This document shows positions 1-10,304 of a stretch of 64,000 nt of DNA, piece after piece. The translations under genes were made by a program, and so were the position numbers. The DNA lies in the NCBI GenBank assembly GCA_023974075.1, contig CM043800.1:12608894-12672893 (forward strand), in the 5' to 3' direction. Below the pieces are notes generated by a model. That model was given only the letters and a program-made list of their open reading frames with translations. It was not told the origin of the DNA and did not search any database. The stretch is from Chaenocephalus aceratus (lineage: Eukaryota > Chordata > Actinopteri > Perciformes > Channichthyidae). Position 1 is the first letter of the stretch. Each line of letters begins with the position of its first letter.

Positions 1-289
1 CATCGTGGTTCTATCAGAGCAGGCCAGGGCTGTGACGTCAACACTCTCGACTGCTGATTGGTGACTGAGAATCGTCACAAGATCGTGCACGAGTTCATCC
101 CTAGCGTCGCATATATATTTAGAAGCAAGCTTGCAGCATTTTTATAAACAGCATTTTGTAAACGGAGGAGCTACAAAAATGGCATACATATTTTAATACG
201 TAAAAGTGGTAGCTACAATTAATTAAATATTTGAAACACTTTGGTCGTATTGTGAGCGTGAGCCTAAACACATGGCTAGTTAGCGAACG

Positions 290-499
290 TTAGCTTACCG
301 AGTAGTAAGTCCTGTTGTAGTCTCTGCAGCGTTGTAGGACTTCCAAAACTCTCTCGTCAGCTTCTTCTGCATCTCGTCTTGCTATACGCAGCCTACTTTG
401 AAACATCACTTTCCTGCTTGCTGTGATCACTTTCCTTCTTGCTGTGATAACAAGCCACACACCAAGAAACAAGTAAACGATCGCTTCCACATCCTCCAT
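290..499 (-). other. exon-like open frame, unknown function
   Basis: A 69-codon frame on the minus strand starts at ATG 499 (MEDVEAIVYLFLGVW...), with a hydrophobic first 20 residues and then a basic, Arg-rich helix-like stretch. It runs into TACTCG|GTAAGC, a consensus splice donor near 299-300, so it could be a first exon of a transposon-encoded protein. PIF/Harbinger transposases of fish often begin with a short hydrophobic and basic N-terminus, but I see no catalytic motif here. A chance open frame remains possible. Confidence 0.25.
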
Positions 500-675
500 T
501 GTTTTGTGAGTTGTCGCATTGAAGATGACGCCACTGCAGTTTTAACCCAGCGTCGCCAAAAAGCTGATCGCCCCGCCTACACTGCGTTGCTATCCCAGGT
601 CCTAAACTGTAATGGTACTGCGCCACGGCCTCGGACGGCCAGTGAGGCAGCCCGAGGCCTGAGCGAGGACGCTTA

Positions 676-991
676 CGGCCCGTCCACACAGCAGCGTGCG
701 TTGACGCTTGCCGGCGGGCGTGTCTGACACTCGACCAACAACCAATCACATGAATCTCCCGCCCCTGACACACAAGCAGCGGTTTGATTGGCTAGAGCTT
801 GTACTGGCATATGATTCGATTGGCTGACGCCTCGCCGAGGCGTCAAAAGTTGAACATTGCTCAACTTTTGCAGCGAGACACGCCAGCTACGCTCCACGTC
901 GCTTCCCACGATGCATTTCGGCTAAAAGTGACGTCACCCCATTCAAAGTGAATGGGGAAGCGTCAACGCACGCCGCTGTGTGGACGGGCCG
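676..991. mobile_element. PIF/Harbinger-type MITE, 316 bp
   Basis: The ends are inverted repeats of about 34 bp with one mismatch (CGGCCCGTCCACACAGC, then A or G, then GCGTGCGTTGACGCTT). The element is flanked by TTA at 673-675 and 992-994, the 3-bp target duplication typical of PIF/Harbinger. There is no coding capacity. The near-perfect ends suggest a recent insertion. It splits a copy of the repeat seen intact at 2425-2600. Confidence 0.8.
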
Positions 992-1040
992 TTAGGGACA
1001 CTTAAACGGGGCTACCCCGTTGCAGTGGAAATGCGCCATT
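992..1040. repeat. fragment of the GCGCATTTCCACTGCA repeat
   Basis: This matches about 2552-2600 and 16722-16770 (CTTAAACG.GGCTACCC, TGCAGTGGAAATGCGCCAT). All three copies stop at the same GCGC(C/T)AT, so this is a real element end. The left half of this copy continues on the far side of the Harbinger MITE, before 675. Confidence 0.6.
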
Positions 1041-1744
1041 AGCCTGGCATTGGCTTCTGCCAGTTTAGTTTGTATATCCAATTGTTCCTTTTTCCATTTA
1101 ATCTGTTCTTCCAACTGTTGTTTCTGTTGTTCCAACCGTTGTTTCTGTTGTTTTAATTGTTCCCCTGTTCAGTGCTGCCGCCCTTTCGATTAAAGCCGCC
1201 CTTTCTGCCTGGGCTTTAATTCGAGCAGAAGAGGTAGATGATGCATGTGATGAACCAGTGTTGTGTTTTGACTGAGGGTGTGATGCCTTTGAAACGCTGT
1301 CATCAGGTCCGATGTCATCTGAGCTGACACTTTGTTCTATGGCACTTCCCACAATAGAGTGTCCACTCTCAGATAACCAAACATTTGCATCTTGTATAAA
1401 TCCATCAAATATATGCATCTTTCCTTGCAGCCACTGCTTTTGCTTTCCCATTTCTTCTTCAGGCAGTTGAAGGTCGGTTAATGATTTGCTTTTAATTCAT
1501 CACACAGCTTCATAAATTCAACCAGTTTCAACTGTATTTCCTTTGCATTGTCTTTTGAGCTCATACGCTCTTTCAGTCTTTCCATTAACTTCTTAACTTG
1601 TTTGTAGCTGAAGTTTCTTGCTTTTTGACAGTTTGCAATAAACAATTCCAATCCTTTGGCAGTGTGAGTGATAATCCTTCTTTCTCTCACAGATTGCAGT
1701 CCAACAGCGCCATCTGGTGACGTGACGTCAGATTTCACAGACAT
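1041..1744 (-). pseudogene. BEL/Pao gag-like N-terminal fragment, frameshifted
   Basis: The minus strand opens with ATG 1744 (MSVKSDVTSPDGAVG...) and encodes a helical region of about 88 residues. It shifts frame near 1480-1500 into ...LQLPEEEMGKQKQWLQ, then GFIQDANVWLSE and a Ser-rich SSHASSTSSARIKAQAERAA segment. A second shift near 1170 leads into a Gln/Lys/Glu coiled coil (LKQQKQRLEQQKQQLEEQ) ending near LAEANARLMAHF. In BEL/Pao retrotransposons the polyprotein N-terminus has this order: helical region, acidic PEEE linker, Ser-rich SAR-x-KAxAERAAL heptads, coiled coil. No protease, reverse transcriptase or integrase follows and no LTR is recognisable, so this is a dead fragment. Identification rests on pattern only. 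Confidence 0.5.
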
Positions 1745-2424
1745 GATTAATGTTCACTGTCCCTTTAAGTTTCGTTTTCAGGAATTGTCCTAGCCGACAG
1801 CGCGCTGTTTCAAACAGCTGACATCGTTGCAGCATTACATCCATTTACTAAACCATTGTCCAATACAGCTTAATATCTCCAATACAATCTACTTATCATG
1901 CTGCACAGTGCACATACCCGGCCGCTTCCCCAGTCTTGGCTCTCGGCCTCTTCGGTGAGCGCAGGTGGGAACAATCTCCAGCTGATTGTGGCGTGTGCAG
2001 CCGATCCGTGATGATGATGTCGATTGTGCAATAATCCAATTGTTTGTTTCCGGTGAAAACGATCCTTAATCCAATGTGAAGTGATTGTTATTCTCGACTT
2101 TATTCTCGAGTTTAGAGCCATTCTACAACATAAACGTCGCAATTTTTTTATCACCTGCAGTATTTTTTTTAGTCTTGTGCTTGGGGTAATTGTACTAGAA
2201 GGTGAGTATTCACTTGGATGCCTTACAAGTATACTAGATGCTCAATCACAATGTTGAGATAATATCTCTATCTCTATGTGTGGAGTATTTATAGGGGTTC
2301 TATAAGATATAATTGATTATGGTATTCATAATTAGGTTTCCATTAATGTGTATAATCACCTATAACTATTTTTTGTTGTGATTAGCTTAGAATAAGCTCA
2401 GTCGAGAGTGTTGACGTCACTAGT
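1745..2424. other. no gene seen; interior of the composite element
   Basis: This is AT-rich sequence upstream of the gag-like relic. It may contain leader or LTR remnants of the same retroelement, but I found no direct repeat that would prove an LTR. Confidence 0.4.
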
Positions 2425-2600
2425 TCAGCCTTGGCCCTGGCCTGATAGAACCACGATTTTATGGGGCCGGAAAAAGAGGGAAAAAGTACCCGCTAGCCGG
2501 TACTCCGCTATATGGAAAGGCCACCAAAAACTGGCCTGTCCGCTTGAGGACGATTAAGGACGCTTAAACGAGGCTACCCGCTGCAGTGGAAATGCGCCAT
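2425..2600. repeat. intact copy of the ATCGTG...GCGCCAT repeat arm
   Basis: It shares CCACGATTTTATGGGGCCGG, CCGGTACTCCGCTATATGG and TGCAGTGGAAATGCGCCAT with 16609-16770. It also supplies an unoccupied version (GAGGACGATTAAGGACG) of the site into which the MITE at 676-991 inserted. It is probably a terminal segment of a DNA transposon, superfamily unassigned. Confidence 0.6.
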
Positions 2601-2996
2601 CAATCAATCAATCAATCAATGTTTATTTATATAGCCCAATATCACAAATGTTACATTTGTCTCAGTGGTCTTCACACTGTGTACAGAATATCAGTATGAC
2701 AATATGACACCCTCTGTCCTTTGACCCTCACATCGTACAAGGAAAAACTTCCGAAGAAAACCCAGTTTAAAGGGAAAAATGGGAGAAACCTCAGGGAGAG
2801 CAACAGAGGAGGGATCCCTCTCCCAGGACGGACAGACGTGCAATAGATGCCGTGTGTACATTGAAAAGATAATACATTTGCAACATAGGTAGTCCAAATG
2901 TTTGGAAATGCATGTGTGTATAATAGGAAGATGAATCCACGAGGATATCCATCCAGGACCGATGATCCAGGACCACAGCCACGACTCAAGATCCAG
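2601..2996 (-). mobile_element. 5'-truncated LINE 3' tail (CAAT-repeat tail)
   Basis: It starts with a (CAAT)n tail and then TTTATTTATATAGCCCAATATCAC, the typical 3' end of a fish LINE read on the minus strand. Related pieces occur at 4160-4325 (+ strand) and 16380-16530. No reverse transcriptase is included. The family is probably an RTE/Expander-type LINE, but that rests on memory of the tail only. Confidence 0.6.
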
Positions 2997-3132
2997 GGCT
3001 CGCCATTAGTATAACAATGGGAATATCCCTAGTGCCTTTAGCTCTGTAATCTTTGAGATAAGAAGTCAAGCAGAACATTTGAGTATGCCTGCGAGCAAGA
3101 GAAGGTCATATATTTGATTGTTCAGTGTTTAA

Positions 3133-3690
3133 CCCTGAGATGCATAAGTGGGTCTTTTTTGACCCGGTGAGGTGGTTTTCTTGAAGTATCTTGTAATTAC
3201 ATTTTTTAGCATTTCATATTCCAGCTATTCCTCAAAAAACATGTTTTGAATATCATACAATTCAATTTTAAAATTTGCATTTGATACATTTTAAGGAATT
3301 GTAGTTTTTGTATTACTACCCCAAGCTTCCATAAGTGGGTCAAAAATGACCCACATGCATTTTCTATGGAAAAGAATGCAACACTCATTTGAGTGTTTTT
3401 CTGTCAGGATTACATTCACTGTAGACTACACAGACTACATCACAAGTGACACCTATTTTACACAGCAAGATCTGATCATCAAATATGTAAAACAATGTCT
3501 ACAATTATAAATAGTGAACAATTAAATCTAAAATAATTCTAGTGTGAACCAAAATATAATACATATATATGTATACATATTATACGTGATTTTTCTTAAC
3601 CAAAATGACACAAATGGCATAAAAACACATATTATTCTATTACGGGTCCTTTTTGACACACTTATGGAAGAGTGTGGTCCAATCTAAGGG
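3133..3690. mobile_element. piggyBac-like MITE flanked by TTAA
   Basis: TTAA flanks both sides (3129-3132 and 3691-3694). The ends are CCCTGAGAT / ATCTAAGGG, with subterminal inverted CATAAGTG(G/T)GTC and GACCC/GGGTC motifs. TTAA duplication with CCCT ends is typical of piggyBac. The interior is AT-rich and non-coding. Confidence 0.65.
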
Positions 3691-3944
3691 TTAAAGTCTG
3701 CCCATATACTCTTTATTTTTTGATCATATTCTTTTCCAAAGTCTCCCATCATTTATGTATTTTTTAATAATCTGAAACCAATGTATTTTCCAGGTGAATG
3801 AATGTCTGGTGCATGTACTCTATGGTACACTGATGGTCTGACTATGTGGGAATAGTGAGACATTTGTCACTGACACGATAATTGAGTTCTCCCTCCCTGG
3901 CAGGCAGAGGTGAACGGGTACACGGCCAATATGTCTCTGGAGAG

Positions 3945-4085
3945 CAGCAGGGGAGGAAGAAGTATTCAGATCCTTTCCTCGAGTAACAATCCAATATAAC
4001 AATGTAAAATACTCAAGTAACAGCGCAGAAGTAGTATCAGTAAATGTACTTGATGTGCTACTTTGAAATAATAAATGCTGCTTAA
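3945..4085. repeat. dispersed AAGTATTCAGATCC-type repeat fragment
   Basis: AGAAGTATTCAGATCCTTTC followed by short ACTCAAGTAA and AAGTAGTA motifs resembles a very common fish repeat. Neither end can be defined. Confidence 0.3.
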
Positions 4086-4159
4086 ATGTGTGTGTTTTGT
4101 CTGACTGAATCTTTGCTAATTTAGCTAAATATTGGATTTAAACAACAATTTAAATGAAA

Positions 4160-4325
4160 TATGTGGGTTTTCTTCGGAAGTTTTTCCTTGTACGATGTGA
4201 GGGTCTAAGGACAGAGGGTGTCGTATTGTCATACTGATATTCTGTACACACTGTGAAGACCACTGAGACAAATGTAACATTTGTGATATTGGGCTATATA
4301 AATAAACATTGATTGATTGATTGAA
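4160..4325 (+). mobile_element. LINE 3' tail, + strand copy
   Basis: This is the reverse complement of the tail at 2601-2770 (TTTTCTTCGGAAGTTTTTCC, GTGATATTGGGCTATATAAA) and ends in (GATT)n at 4308-4324. It is a 5'-truncated insertion of the same LINE family in the opposite orientation. Confidence 0.65.
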
Positions 4326-4362
4326 ATATACCATGTAATAGACCATTCAAAAAGTATTAAGA

Positions 4363-4565
4363 GAAACTATAGGTTACTTACGTAACCCCAGTCCTCAGAG
4401 TAACATGAAGTGAGATGTCTCACTATGGGATGCGCCTCATCGCGGAGCAAACAGAAGCATCAATCTCATTACGCCAATCCTGATTGGCTGGTGATCTTGA
4501 CGTCAACGTCAGGGAATCACGCCCTATAAGTAGCTTGCGCCACGACGCATGCGTCTTTAAAAATA
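4363..4565. repeat. DIRS left inverted terminal repeat
   Basis: 4425-4565 (CACTATGGGATGCGCCTCAT..., GATTGGCTGGTGATCTTGAC) is nearly identical in reverse complement to 10848-10985. The outermost 4363-4429 is complementary to the first half of the internal region at 4612-4666. Confidence 0.85.
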
Positions 4566-4611
4566 AGCACCTCTTCTCGCTTCACCATAGCAAGGAGGGC
4601 CGTCTGGTGAG

Positions 4612-4702
4612 ACGTCTCACTTCATGTTACTCTGAGTGCTGGGGTTACGTAAGTAACCTATAGTTCTCATTCATAACACTCTGTTCGATGTCTCACTATG
4701 GG
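4612..4702. repeat. DIRS internal complementary region (circle-junction sequence)
   Basis: The first part (to about 4666) is the reverse complement of the left terminus at 4363-4429. The second part (TAGTTCTCATTCATAACACT...) is the reverse complement of the right terminus at 10979-11020. In DIRS elements this region templates completion of the termini and closure of the circular DNA intermediate. Confidence 0.8.
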
Positions 4703-4762
4703 AAATTGTAGCTCCCGTATTGCCAGACGAGCTTAACTCGAAAATCACCAATCAACCAGAAT

Positions 4763-5953
4763 TTAACAGGTGGAGTCCCGACTCAACAAGGTGCCCAGCA
4801 CTGGTCGGGCCACGCTTGGAGCGGAGACGTCTAGCCTGTAAAAGAGGACAAAAGTGAGCGGCGAGGACCAGCTCGCCGCTGCACAGATGTCTTGGATGGA
4901 AACACCCATGAACAAATCCCAGGATGTAGCCAGGCCCCGAGTCGAGTGGGCCCGCAAACCCGAAGGTGCTTGCAAACTCTGACTCGTATAGGCCAAAGCA
5001 ATTGCCTCCACAATCCAGTGGGAGAGCCGTTGCTTAGTAACAGGCTTGCCCTTGTGAGGGTTAGCCCAAGACACAAAGAGTTGGTCATTGAGACAAAGCT
5101 CCTTTGATCTGTCCATATATGTGTGTAAAGCACGGACTGGACACAACAGATCCTGCTGCTGTTCCCCGGAGGAAACCAGCGGCGGAGGAAATGCCTCAAT
5201 GTCAATTGGGGTACACGAACCAACCACCTTTGGTGTAAAGGCAGGGTTGGGCTTCAACAACACTCTTGTTTGCCCTGGGGCGAACTGAGTGCATGAAGGA
5301 TGTACAGACAGCGCATGAATATCAATGACCCGCTTGGCGGATGCCAGGGCCAGTAACAACACTGTCTTGAGTGACAGATGTTTCATGTCAGCTTCTTCCA
5401 GGAGTTCAAATGGGGTCTTTCTGAGCCCATTTAAAACCACTGCCAAGTCCCATAAGGGCACCAGTGACCAGGAGACAGGGAGGAGCCTGCGAGCTCCCTT
5501 CATAAAACGGCAGACCAAAGGATGTTGGCTAGCCGTACCCTCAAAGCCCACATGGCATGCAGCAATAGCAGCCAGGTACACCTTGATCGTGGAGAAAGCT
5601 CTGTGTTTATCGATCAAGTCCTGTAGAAATGATAAAATCACCCCGACAGGACATTGAAAAGAGATGTGCCCTTCTTGAAGGCACCACTCCTCAAACACCC
5701 TCCACTTACAGTCATAAAGAGACCTGGTGGTGGAGGAAGCTCTTGCACTCTGAATAGTATTTATCTGTGACTGGAGACAACGCAGCCTCCCTTGGCGGTT
5801 CATACACGATATTGTGGTCGTGTTGTCTGTCCTCACGAGGACATGGTGTCCTCTGAGAGAAGGCAGAAACCATTTTAGGGTGGGGAACACCGCTAAAAGC
5901 TCCGGGTGATTTACGTGCTCCCGCTGGAGGTCTCTGCTCCAGAGACCCCTCAC
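4763..5953 (-). CDS. DIRS tyrosine recombinase with RNase H remnant
   Basis: This open frame of 396 codons is the 3' part of a DIRS pol. Residues ~1-60 are the end of the RNase H domain (VLVRTDNTTTISCMNRQG, with the RTDN aspartate). Residues ~70-396 are a phage-integrase-fold recombinase that would join the circular cDNA to the genome in the nucleus. The tetrad is visible: Arg in LASAKRVIDIHALS, the HSTR box in GLRAHSTRGLATSW, and the nucleophilic Tyr in FYRLDV after AASWSSP. The recombinase looks catalytically complete. The first Met lies inside RNase H sequence and is not a natural start, because the reverse transcriptase upstream is deleted. Fish copies usually show the same order: gag, RT-RNase H, then recombinase overlapping in another frame. 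Confidence 0.85.
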   Translation of the reverse strand: MRGLWSRDLQREHVNHPELLAVFPTLKWFLPSLRGHHVLVRTDNTTTISCMNRQGRLRCLQSQINTIQSARASSTTRSLYDCKWRVFEEWCLQEGHISFQCPVGVILSFLQDLIDKHRAFSTIKVYLAAIAACHVGFEGTASQHPLVCRFMKGARRLLPVSWSLVPLWDLAVVLNGLRKTPFELLEEADMKHLSLKTVLLLALASAKRVIDIHALSVHPSCTQFAPGQTRVLLKPNPAFTPKVVGSCTPIDIEAFPPPLVSSGEQQQDLLCPVRALHTYMDRSKELCLNDQLFVSWANPHKGKPVTKQRLSHWIVEAIALAYTSQSLQAPSGLRAHSTRGLATSWDLFMGVSIQDICAAASWSSPLTFVLFYRLDVSAPSVARPVLGTLLSRDSTC

Positions 5954-5984
5954 CGGGCGACCTTCGTAAATACCCTATCAGCCT

Positions 5985-6557
5985 GTCAGACATGCGTCCG
6001 TGGTGACCACCTTCTGTGAAAGGACAGCACCCGTAGGCGCGCCCCGTACTAGAAAAGTCGGGTGCGGCCAGTGGCGTAGTGCCACTACGCATTTCATAAT
6101 AACCAATACTCTCCGCACGCCGTGGCTCCCGCCTGGTGAGGCGTGGGGGTCCGTTCCCCGCATCTCTTGCCGCCACCGGGTCCCGGCCTGACACGGCGTG
6201 GGATCCCGGTTCCGCAGCTACCGCTGTTTGTGATCCCCGGACCGACACAGTGAGGGGCTCAGTCTCTGCGGCGGACGCCCCCGTGTCTTGATTTCCAAAC
6301 GGCGAATCAGTGGACATGAGGGAGTCCTGTTCCAACAAGCTAGCTTGGTGTGCTAGCCGTTGGTGGAGGCTCTTTCGGGTGAAACGGGCACAATGCCCGC
6401 ACGAGCCGGGGTTGTCGATAGCCTCCTGGGCGTGTTCCAGCCCGAGGCAGGACGAGCAGACCTGGTGTGAATCTGTGCCTGCTATCTTCCACCCGCAGCC
6501 GCATGACCGAGCCTCCGAGTCCCTGACTCTTCTTGTGTGAGGGGGAGAGGCGTCCAT
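5985..6557 (-). pseudogene. DIRS gag-like protein, truncated
   Basis: It starts at ATG 6557 (MDASPPHTRRVRDSEARSCG). It has a Cys-rich N-terminal cluster (CGCGW...HQVCSSCLGLEHA...CGHCARFT) typical of fish DIRS gag, followed by a low-complexity Ser/Pro/Arg region. After about 190 residues the frame meets a deletion junction (RMSD|RLIGYLRRSPGEG) and continues in the wrong frame of the RNase H region to 5712. It would supply the structural particle protein. The loss of its C-terminus and of the reverse transcriptase makes this copy non-autonomous. Confidence 0.7.
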
Positions 6558-6873
6558 CTTGTTCGCCTCGTGGCGTGGAGAGGACCCGCTCGTAACAGGT
6601 ACGTCGTTGAGAGAAAAGTGTTACCAACCCGTCCTTAATCCGGAGAAAAAGGGACGGTGTGGGTCCTTTGTTCTCAAAGAATATTAACTGGTGTGTCAAT
6701 ATACTTCTAATCCTTTTCTCCTCCGTGAGAGAGAAAAAGAAAAGCGTCCTCGCTACCGTGATGACGGTAGTAAGGTGAAGCTAGCTAGCAACAGGTGTGT
6801 TGCTAGCTTGAAAAAAATCAGACCTACCTTACTTTCCGGGGAAGAGAAGGGCGAGGTCGATTTCAATACTAAC
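6558..6873. other. DIRS 5' leader left of the LINE insertion
   Basis: Non-coding DIRS leader sequence upstream of gag (minus sense). It contains a small inverted repeat, AGCTAGCTAGCAACAG / TGTTGCTAGCTT, at about 6780-6809. The leader resumes at about 10666-10845 after the nested LINE. Confidence 0.5.
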
Positions 6874-7041
6874 TTGTTTGTAGCCTTTATTTAACCAGGT
6901 GAAAGCCCCTTGAGATCAAAAGATCTCTTTTTCAAAGGTGACCTGCAGGACATTAGTTACACTATACATGTAACATAAAAACAACAGAACAACAATAAGG
7001 ATGACATACAACATAATGTACAGGGTACAGTTTACAAAACT

Positions 7042-10000
7042 CTATTTACAGTGACAGGTACCATGAGTATCAAACAGCATGTCACCCAGCCAAGTTTTAA
7101 AATGATACAGGGGAACCAAAGTGCTCAGTTTTAAACAGGTTTGCAGACTGTTCCAATTTAGTGGAGCTGCACATCTAAAAGCTTTCTTCCCTAAGACAGT
7201 CCTAGCACTTGGCACATTTAATAAAACAACATCATGAGATCTCAGGCAATACGTATTTTCCATTCGTCGAGAGATCAGAGAGCAGATATAAAAAGGTAGT
7301 TTACCCAACATGGCTTTATAAATGAACATGTACCAATGACTGAGCCTCCGTACAGTTAGTGAAGGCAGACCTGCCTTTGCATACAGGGTACAGTGATGAG
7401 TAAGTGCTTTACAGTTAGTAACAAATCTCAGAGCACTGTGATACGCAGCATCTAACTTTTCCAGGCAATGGGCAGGTGCATTCATATATATCAAATCACC
7501 ATAGTCCAGCACAGGTCAAAAGGTCACAGAGCCTTTTCCTGGCTTCAAATGAGAAACAGGACTTGTTCCTGTAGAAGAAACCTAGCCTAACCCTCAGCTT
7601 TTAAGCAGATTAGTGACCTGAAGTTTAAAAGTAAGACAATCATCAAGCCAGATACCAAGGTATTTGTAACAGGCAACAACTTCAAGTTTTGTTCCTTGCG
7701 TAGTTACAATATCAAAAACAGGCTCTGGTGTCTTTTTTGCTTTTGAAAAGAGCATTACCTTGGTTTTATCCACATTTAAAATAAGCTTTAATTCAGAGAG
7801 CTGAGTCTGAATAATGTTAAAAACAGCCTGTAATTTAACAACAGCCTCCTTAATGGTGGGACCTGCACAGTACATCACGGCATCATCCGCATACAAATGT
7901 AAAGTAGCTTCATCCACATTATCACCTAAACTGTTAATATATATGGAGAATAAAAGTGGTCCTAAAACAGAACCTTGTGGTACACCATTAGAAATGTGTA
8001 ACCACTCAGAAGACAGTCCATCAAAATGAACACATTGGGACCTTTCAGAGAGGTAGTTCACAAACCACCCCACTGCAAGGCTGGATATGCCTATACTGGC
8101 TAGCCTCTGCTTTAAGATGAGATGATCAACGGTGTCAAACGCTTTGGAAAGGTCAATAAACAGAGCTGCACAACTCTGCTTATTATCTAAAATACTAGTA
8201 ATGTCATTCACCACTTTCATTGTCGTAATGATGGTGCTGTGTTTCTTTCTGAATCCTGACTGATGTTTAGACAGGATGTCATTTGTACATAAAAACTCCT
8301 TTACCTGTTCACTCACAAGTCGTTCGAGCACCTTAGCCAGAACTGACAATTTAGAGATTGGCCTATAGTTATTTAAAATAGTTGCCTCCCCTCCTTTCAG
8401 TAAAGGCAAGACATAAGCAGACTTCCATACTTTTGGAATTGTATTTGTGCTGAGGGAGAGGTTAAAAAGAGAAGTAAGAGGTGGAGCAATAAAATCTGCA
8501 GCTATCTTTAAAAAGAAAGGCTCTACGTTGTCCGGGCCAGCCGGTTTCCTAGGATCTAGCTTGGTTAAGGCTTCATGAACAACATTGACAGTAAAAGGAG
8601 TAAAACTGAAAGGGTTTTCCAGACCACATTGTTCAGAGTCACGGATTGGGGTGTTTACAGAAGCAGAGTTAGTCACAGAATCAAACATAGAACCGCAGGA
8701 CACAAAATGCTCATTAAAGCAATTTAGCATATAGTAGCCCTGTCCAATATGGTGCCAGATGCTGTGGTAAGGCACGGAGGTAGCTCATTACGGATCTCAC
8801 TGGTGGATATCGATTTTATTTCTTTCCAAAATTTCCTAGGATTATTTAGGTTTTCTGTGGTAACTGACAAATAGTACTTCGACTTTGCACTTTTGACATT
8901 TGAAGTGAAGCTATTCCTTAGCTGCCTAAAACGCAGCCACTCTACCTCTGAGCCTGATTTCCTAGCCTTTGCCCAGGCCTTGTTTCTCTCATGAAGGAGA
9001 CTAGACAGCTCAGCAGAAAAGGATTGTCTCGTCCCTTTACTCTAAATTTACACAGGGGTGCATGTCTATCAATGATCTCCATAAAACCAAGATAAAAATA
9101 AGACCATGCGGTTTCCACATCAGCACACAGATCGCTTTTAACCCAATCAAAATCAAACAGATCATGCACAAAACCCTGCTCAACAAAATGTTTTTTGTCT
9201 CTCTTAATGATAATGCGAGGTTTAGCCTTTTGGACCTTAGTGTCCCTAATTGTGGCTACAACACAGTGATCGCTCAGATCATTTGCAAATACTCCCACAG
9301 ATGAATATTTATGGGGAACATTAGTTCAAATGAGATCAATTAGGGAGGATTTATTAGGGGACTTAATATTTGGGCGAGTAGGACTGTCAACAATCTGAGT
9401 AACATTCAATGAGATACAAAGGTTTTTAAAATCCTCTGACACTGCAGTTAACCAGTCCCAGTTTAAATATCCAAGTAGCACTATTTCCTTGTAGTCTAGT
9501 TGTGATAAAAGATTTGCTAGTGAAGACAATGAGTCTTTGACAGCTGAGGGGGGTCTGTAACAACTCACCACCATGACCTGTTGACCCTTTGCCACTTCTA
9601 TATTTATGGCTAACAATTCAAATTGCTTACTGATCGATTTGGAAACTAATGTGGTTACACTGAACTTATTCTTAACATAAATGGCAACGCCACCACCTTT
9701 TATTAGGCCGGTCGGTACGATACACATTAAAACCATTTAAGGCAATGTCAGAGGCCAAAATAGACTTGTTTAGCCATGTTTCTGATAAGACAATGACGTC
9801 AGCGTCAGTCGATTTTGCCCAGATACGGACAAAATCTAGTTTACCTAACAGACTGCGCACATTCAAGTGGATGAAACCCAACCCAGACCTAGCTTTAAAA
9901 TCAGCAGGAGTAGCGAACTGACTATTACTACTGGGCGGACCAGGGTTAGGTTGTACATTTCCTGACAATAATAACAACAACAAAAACAGGCATTTTTTCC

Positions 10001-10304
10001 TCTTAAACGACACAAATACATTGTCATCTAATTTAGAAACAGCGGAAAAGTCTGCGAGAGTGTGATTAGAGCTTAAGAACCAGTCCTGAAGAACCATCAT
10101 CGCAGGAAAATAAAAAAGACAAACATATTTTGTCGAGCAGATTGACTGTGACAATTGTTTGAGCAACACATCCGAACCTTTGCAGGGGATGCCCACTGCG
10201 GGTGGCAGAACAGACCTGAATCCAGTAGTCTTCTCAGAATGACTAGAGATCTTCTCATAGTCCAAAACAGTTAACAGGCACATCAGAATCCCGATATGGG
10301 CCAT
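7042..10304 (-). pseudogene. L2-type LINE ORF2 (2A-like, APE endonuclease, reverse transcriptase), copy 1
   Basis: The likely start is MAHIGIL at 10304. An N-terminal leader of about 115 residues ends in a Leu-rich run and GNVQPNPGP (9936-9962). The endonuclease begins at FIHLNVRSLLGKL, with the SETW glutamate, and the reverse transcriptase carries LNNYRPIS, PQGSVLGPLLF and YADD. The protein would nick DNA and prime cDNA synthesis on the 3' end of its own RNA. Damage: the catalytic GDFN of the endonuclease reads GYLN; a stop lies near 9326; a 4-bp deletion near 9023 removes CCAA relative to copies 2 and 3; further frameshifts lie near 8760 and 7515. A longer upstream open frame to 10631 crosses the 5' UTR repeats and is not conserved in frame in copy 3. 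Confidence 0.85.
9936..9962 (-). other. 2A-like ribosome-skipping motif, LINE copy 1
   Basis: Encodes GNVQPNPGP after a Leu-rich stretch. The NPG|P core is the hallmark of 2A peptides, at which ribosomes skip one peptide bond. The usual D-x-E-x before NPGP is here N-V-Q-P, as in other LINE-borne versions, so its strength is uncertain. The same nine codons occur at 14678-14704 and 35406-35432. Confidence 0.6.

Larger units (their letters stand above)
1..2600. mobile_element. composite DNA-transposon-like element with terminal inverted repeats
   Basis: The first ~53 bases (ATCGTGGTTCTATCAG..., then CAGGCCAGGGCT and GTCAACACTCTCGAC) recur in reverse complement at about 2402-2458. This gives long inverted repeats around a 2.4 kb interior. 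The right arm continues outward through the block at 2425-2600, so the matching outer left arm probably lies before the window. The interior holds an exon-like reading frame, a Harbinger MITE and a BEL/Pao gag-like relic. I could not assign a superfamily because the true left end and target duplication are outside the window. Confidence 0.55.

Noticed and set aside
290..499. Calling the MEDVEAIVYLF frame a Harbinger transposase
   Set aside because: Only length, charge pattern and a donor site support it; no catalytic or Myb motif is visible, so it is listed without a function.
2672..2989. Overlapping minus-strand open frames of 60-105 codons
   Set aside because: They lie in the LINE 3' UTR and recur only where that repeat recurs (16380-16530).
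4892..5657. Several + strand open frames
   Set aside because: They are antisense to the DIRS recombinase, which has clear family motifs on the minus strand.
9936..9962. A virus-derived gene, because of the NPGP motif
   Set aside because: The motif sits inside a LINE ORF with endonuclease and reverse transcriptase; 2A-like motifs are known in such LINEs.
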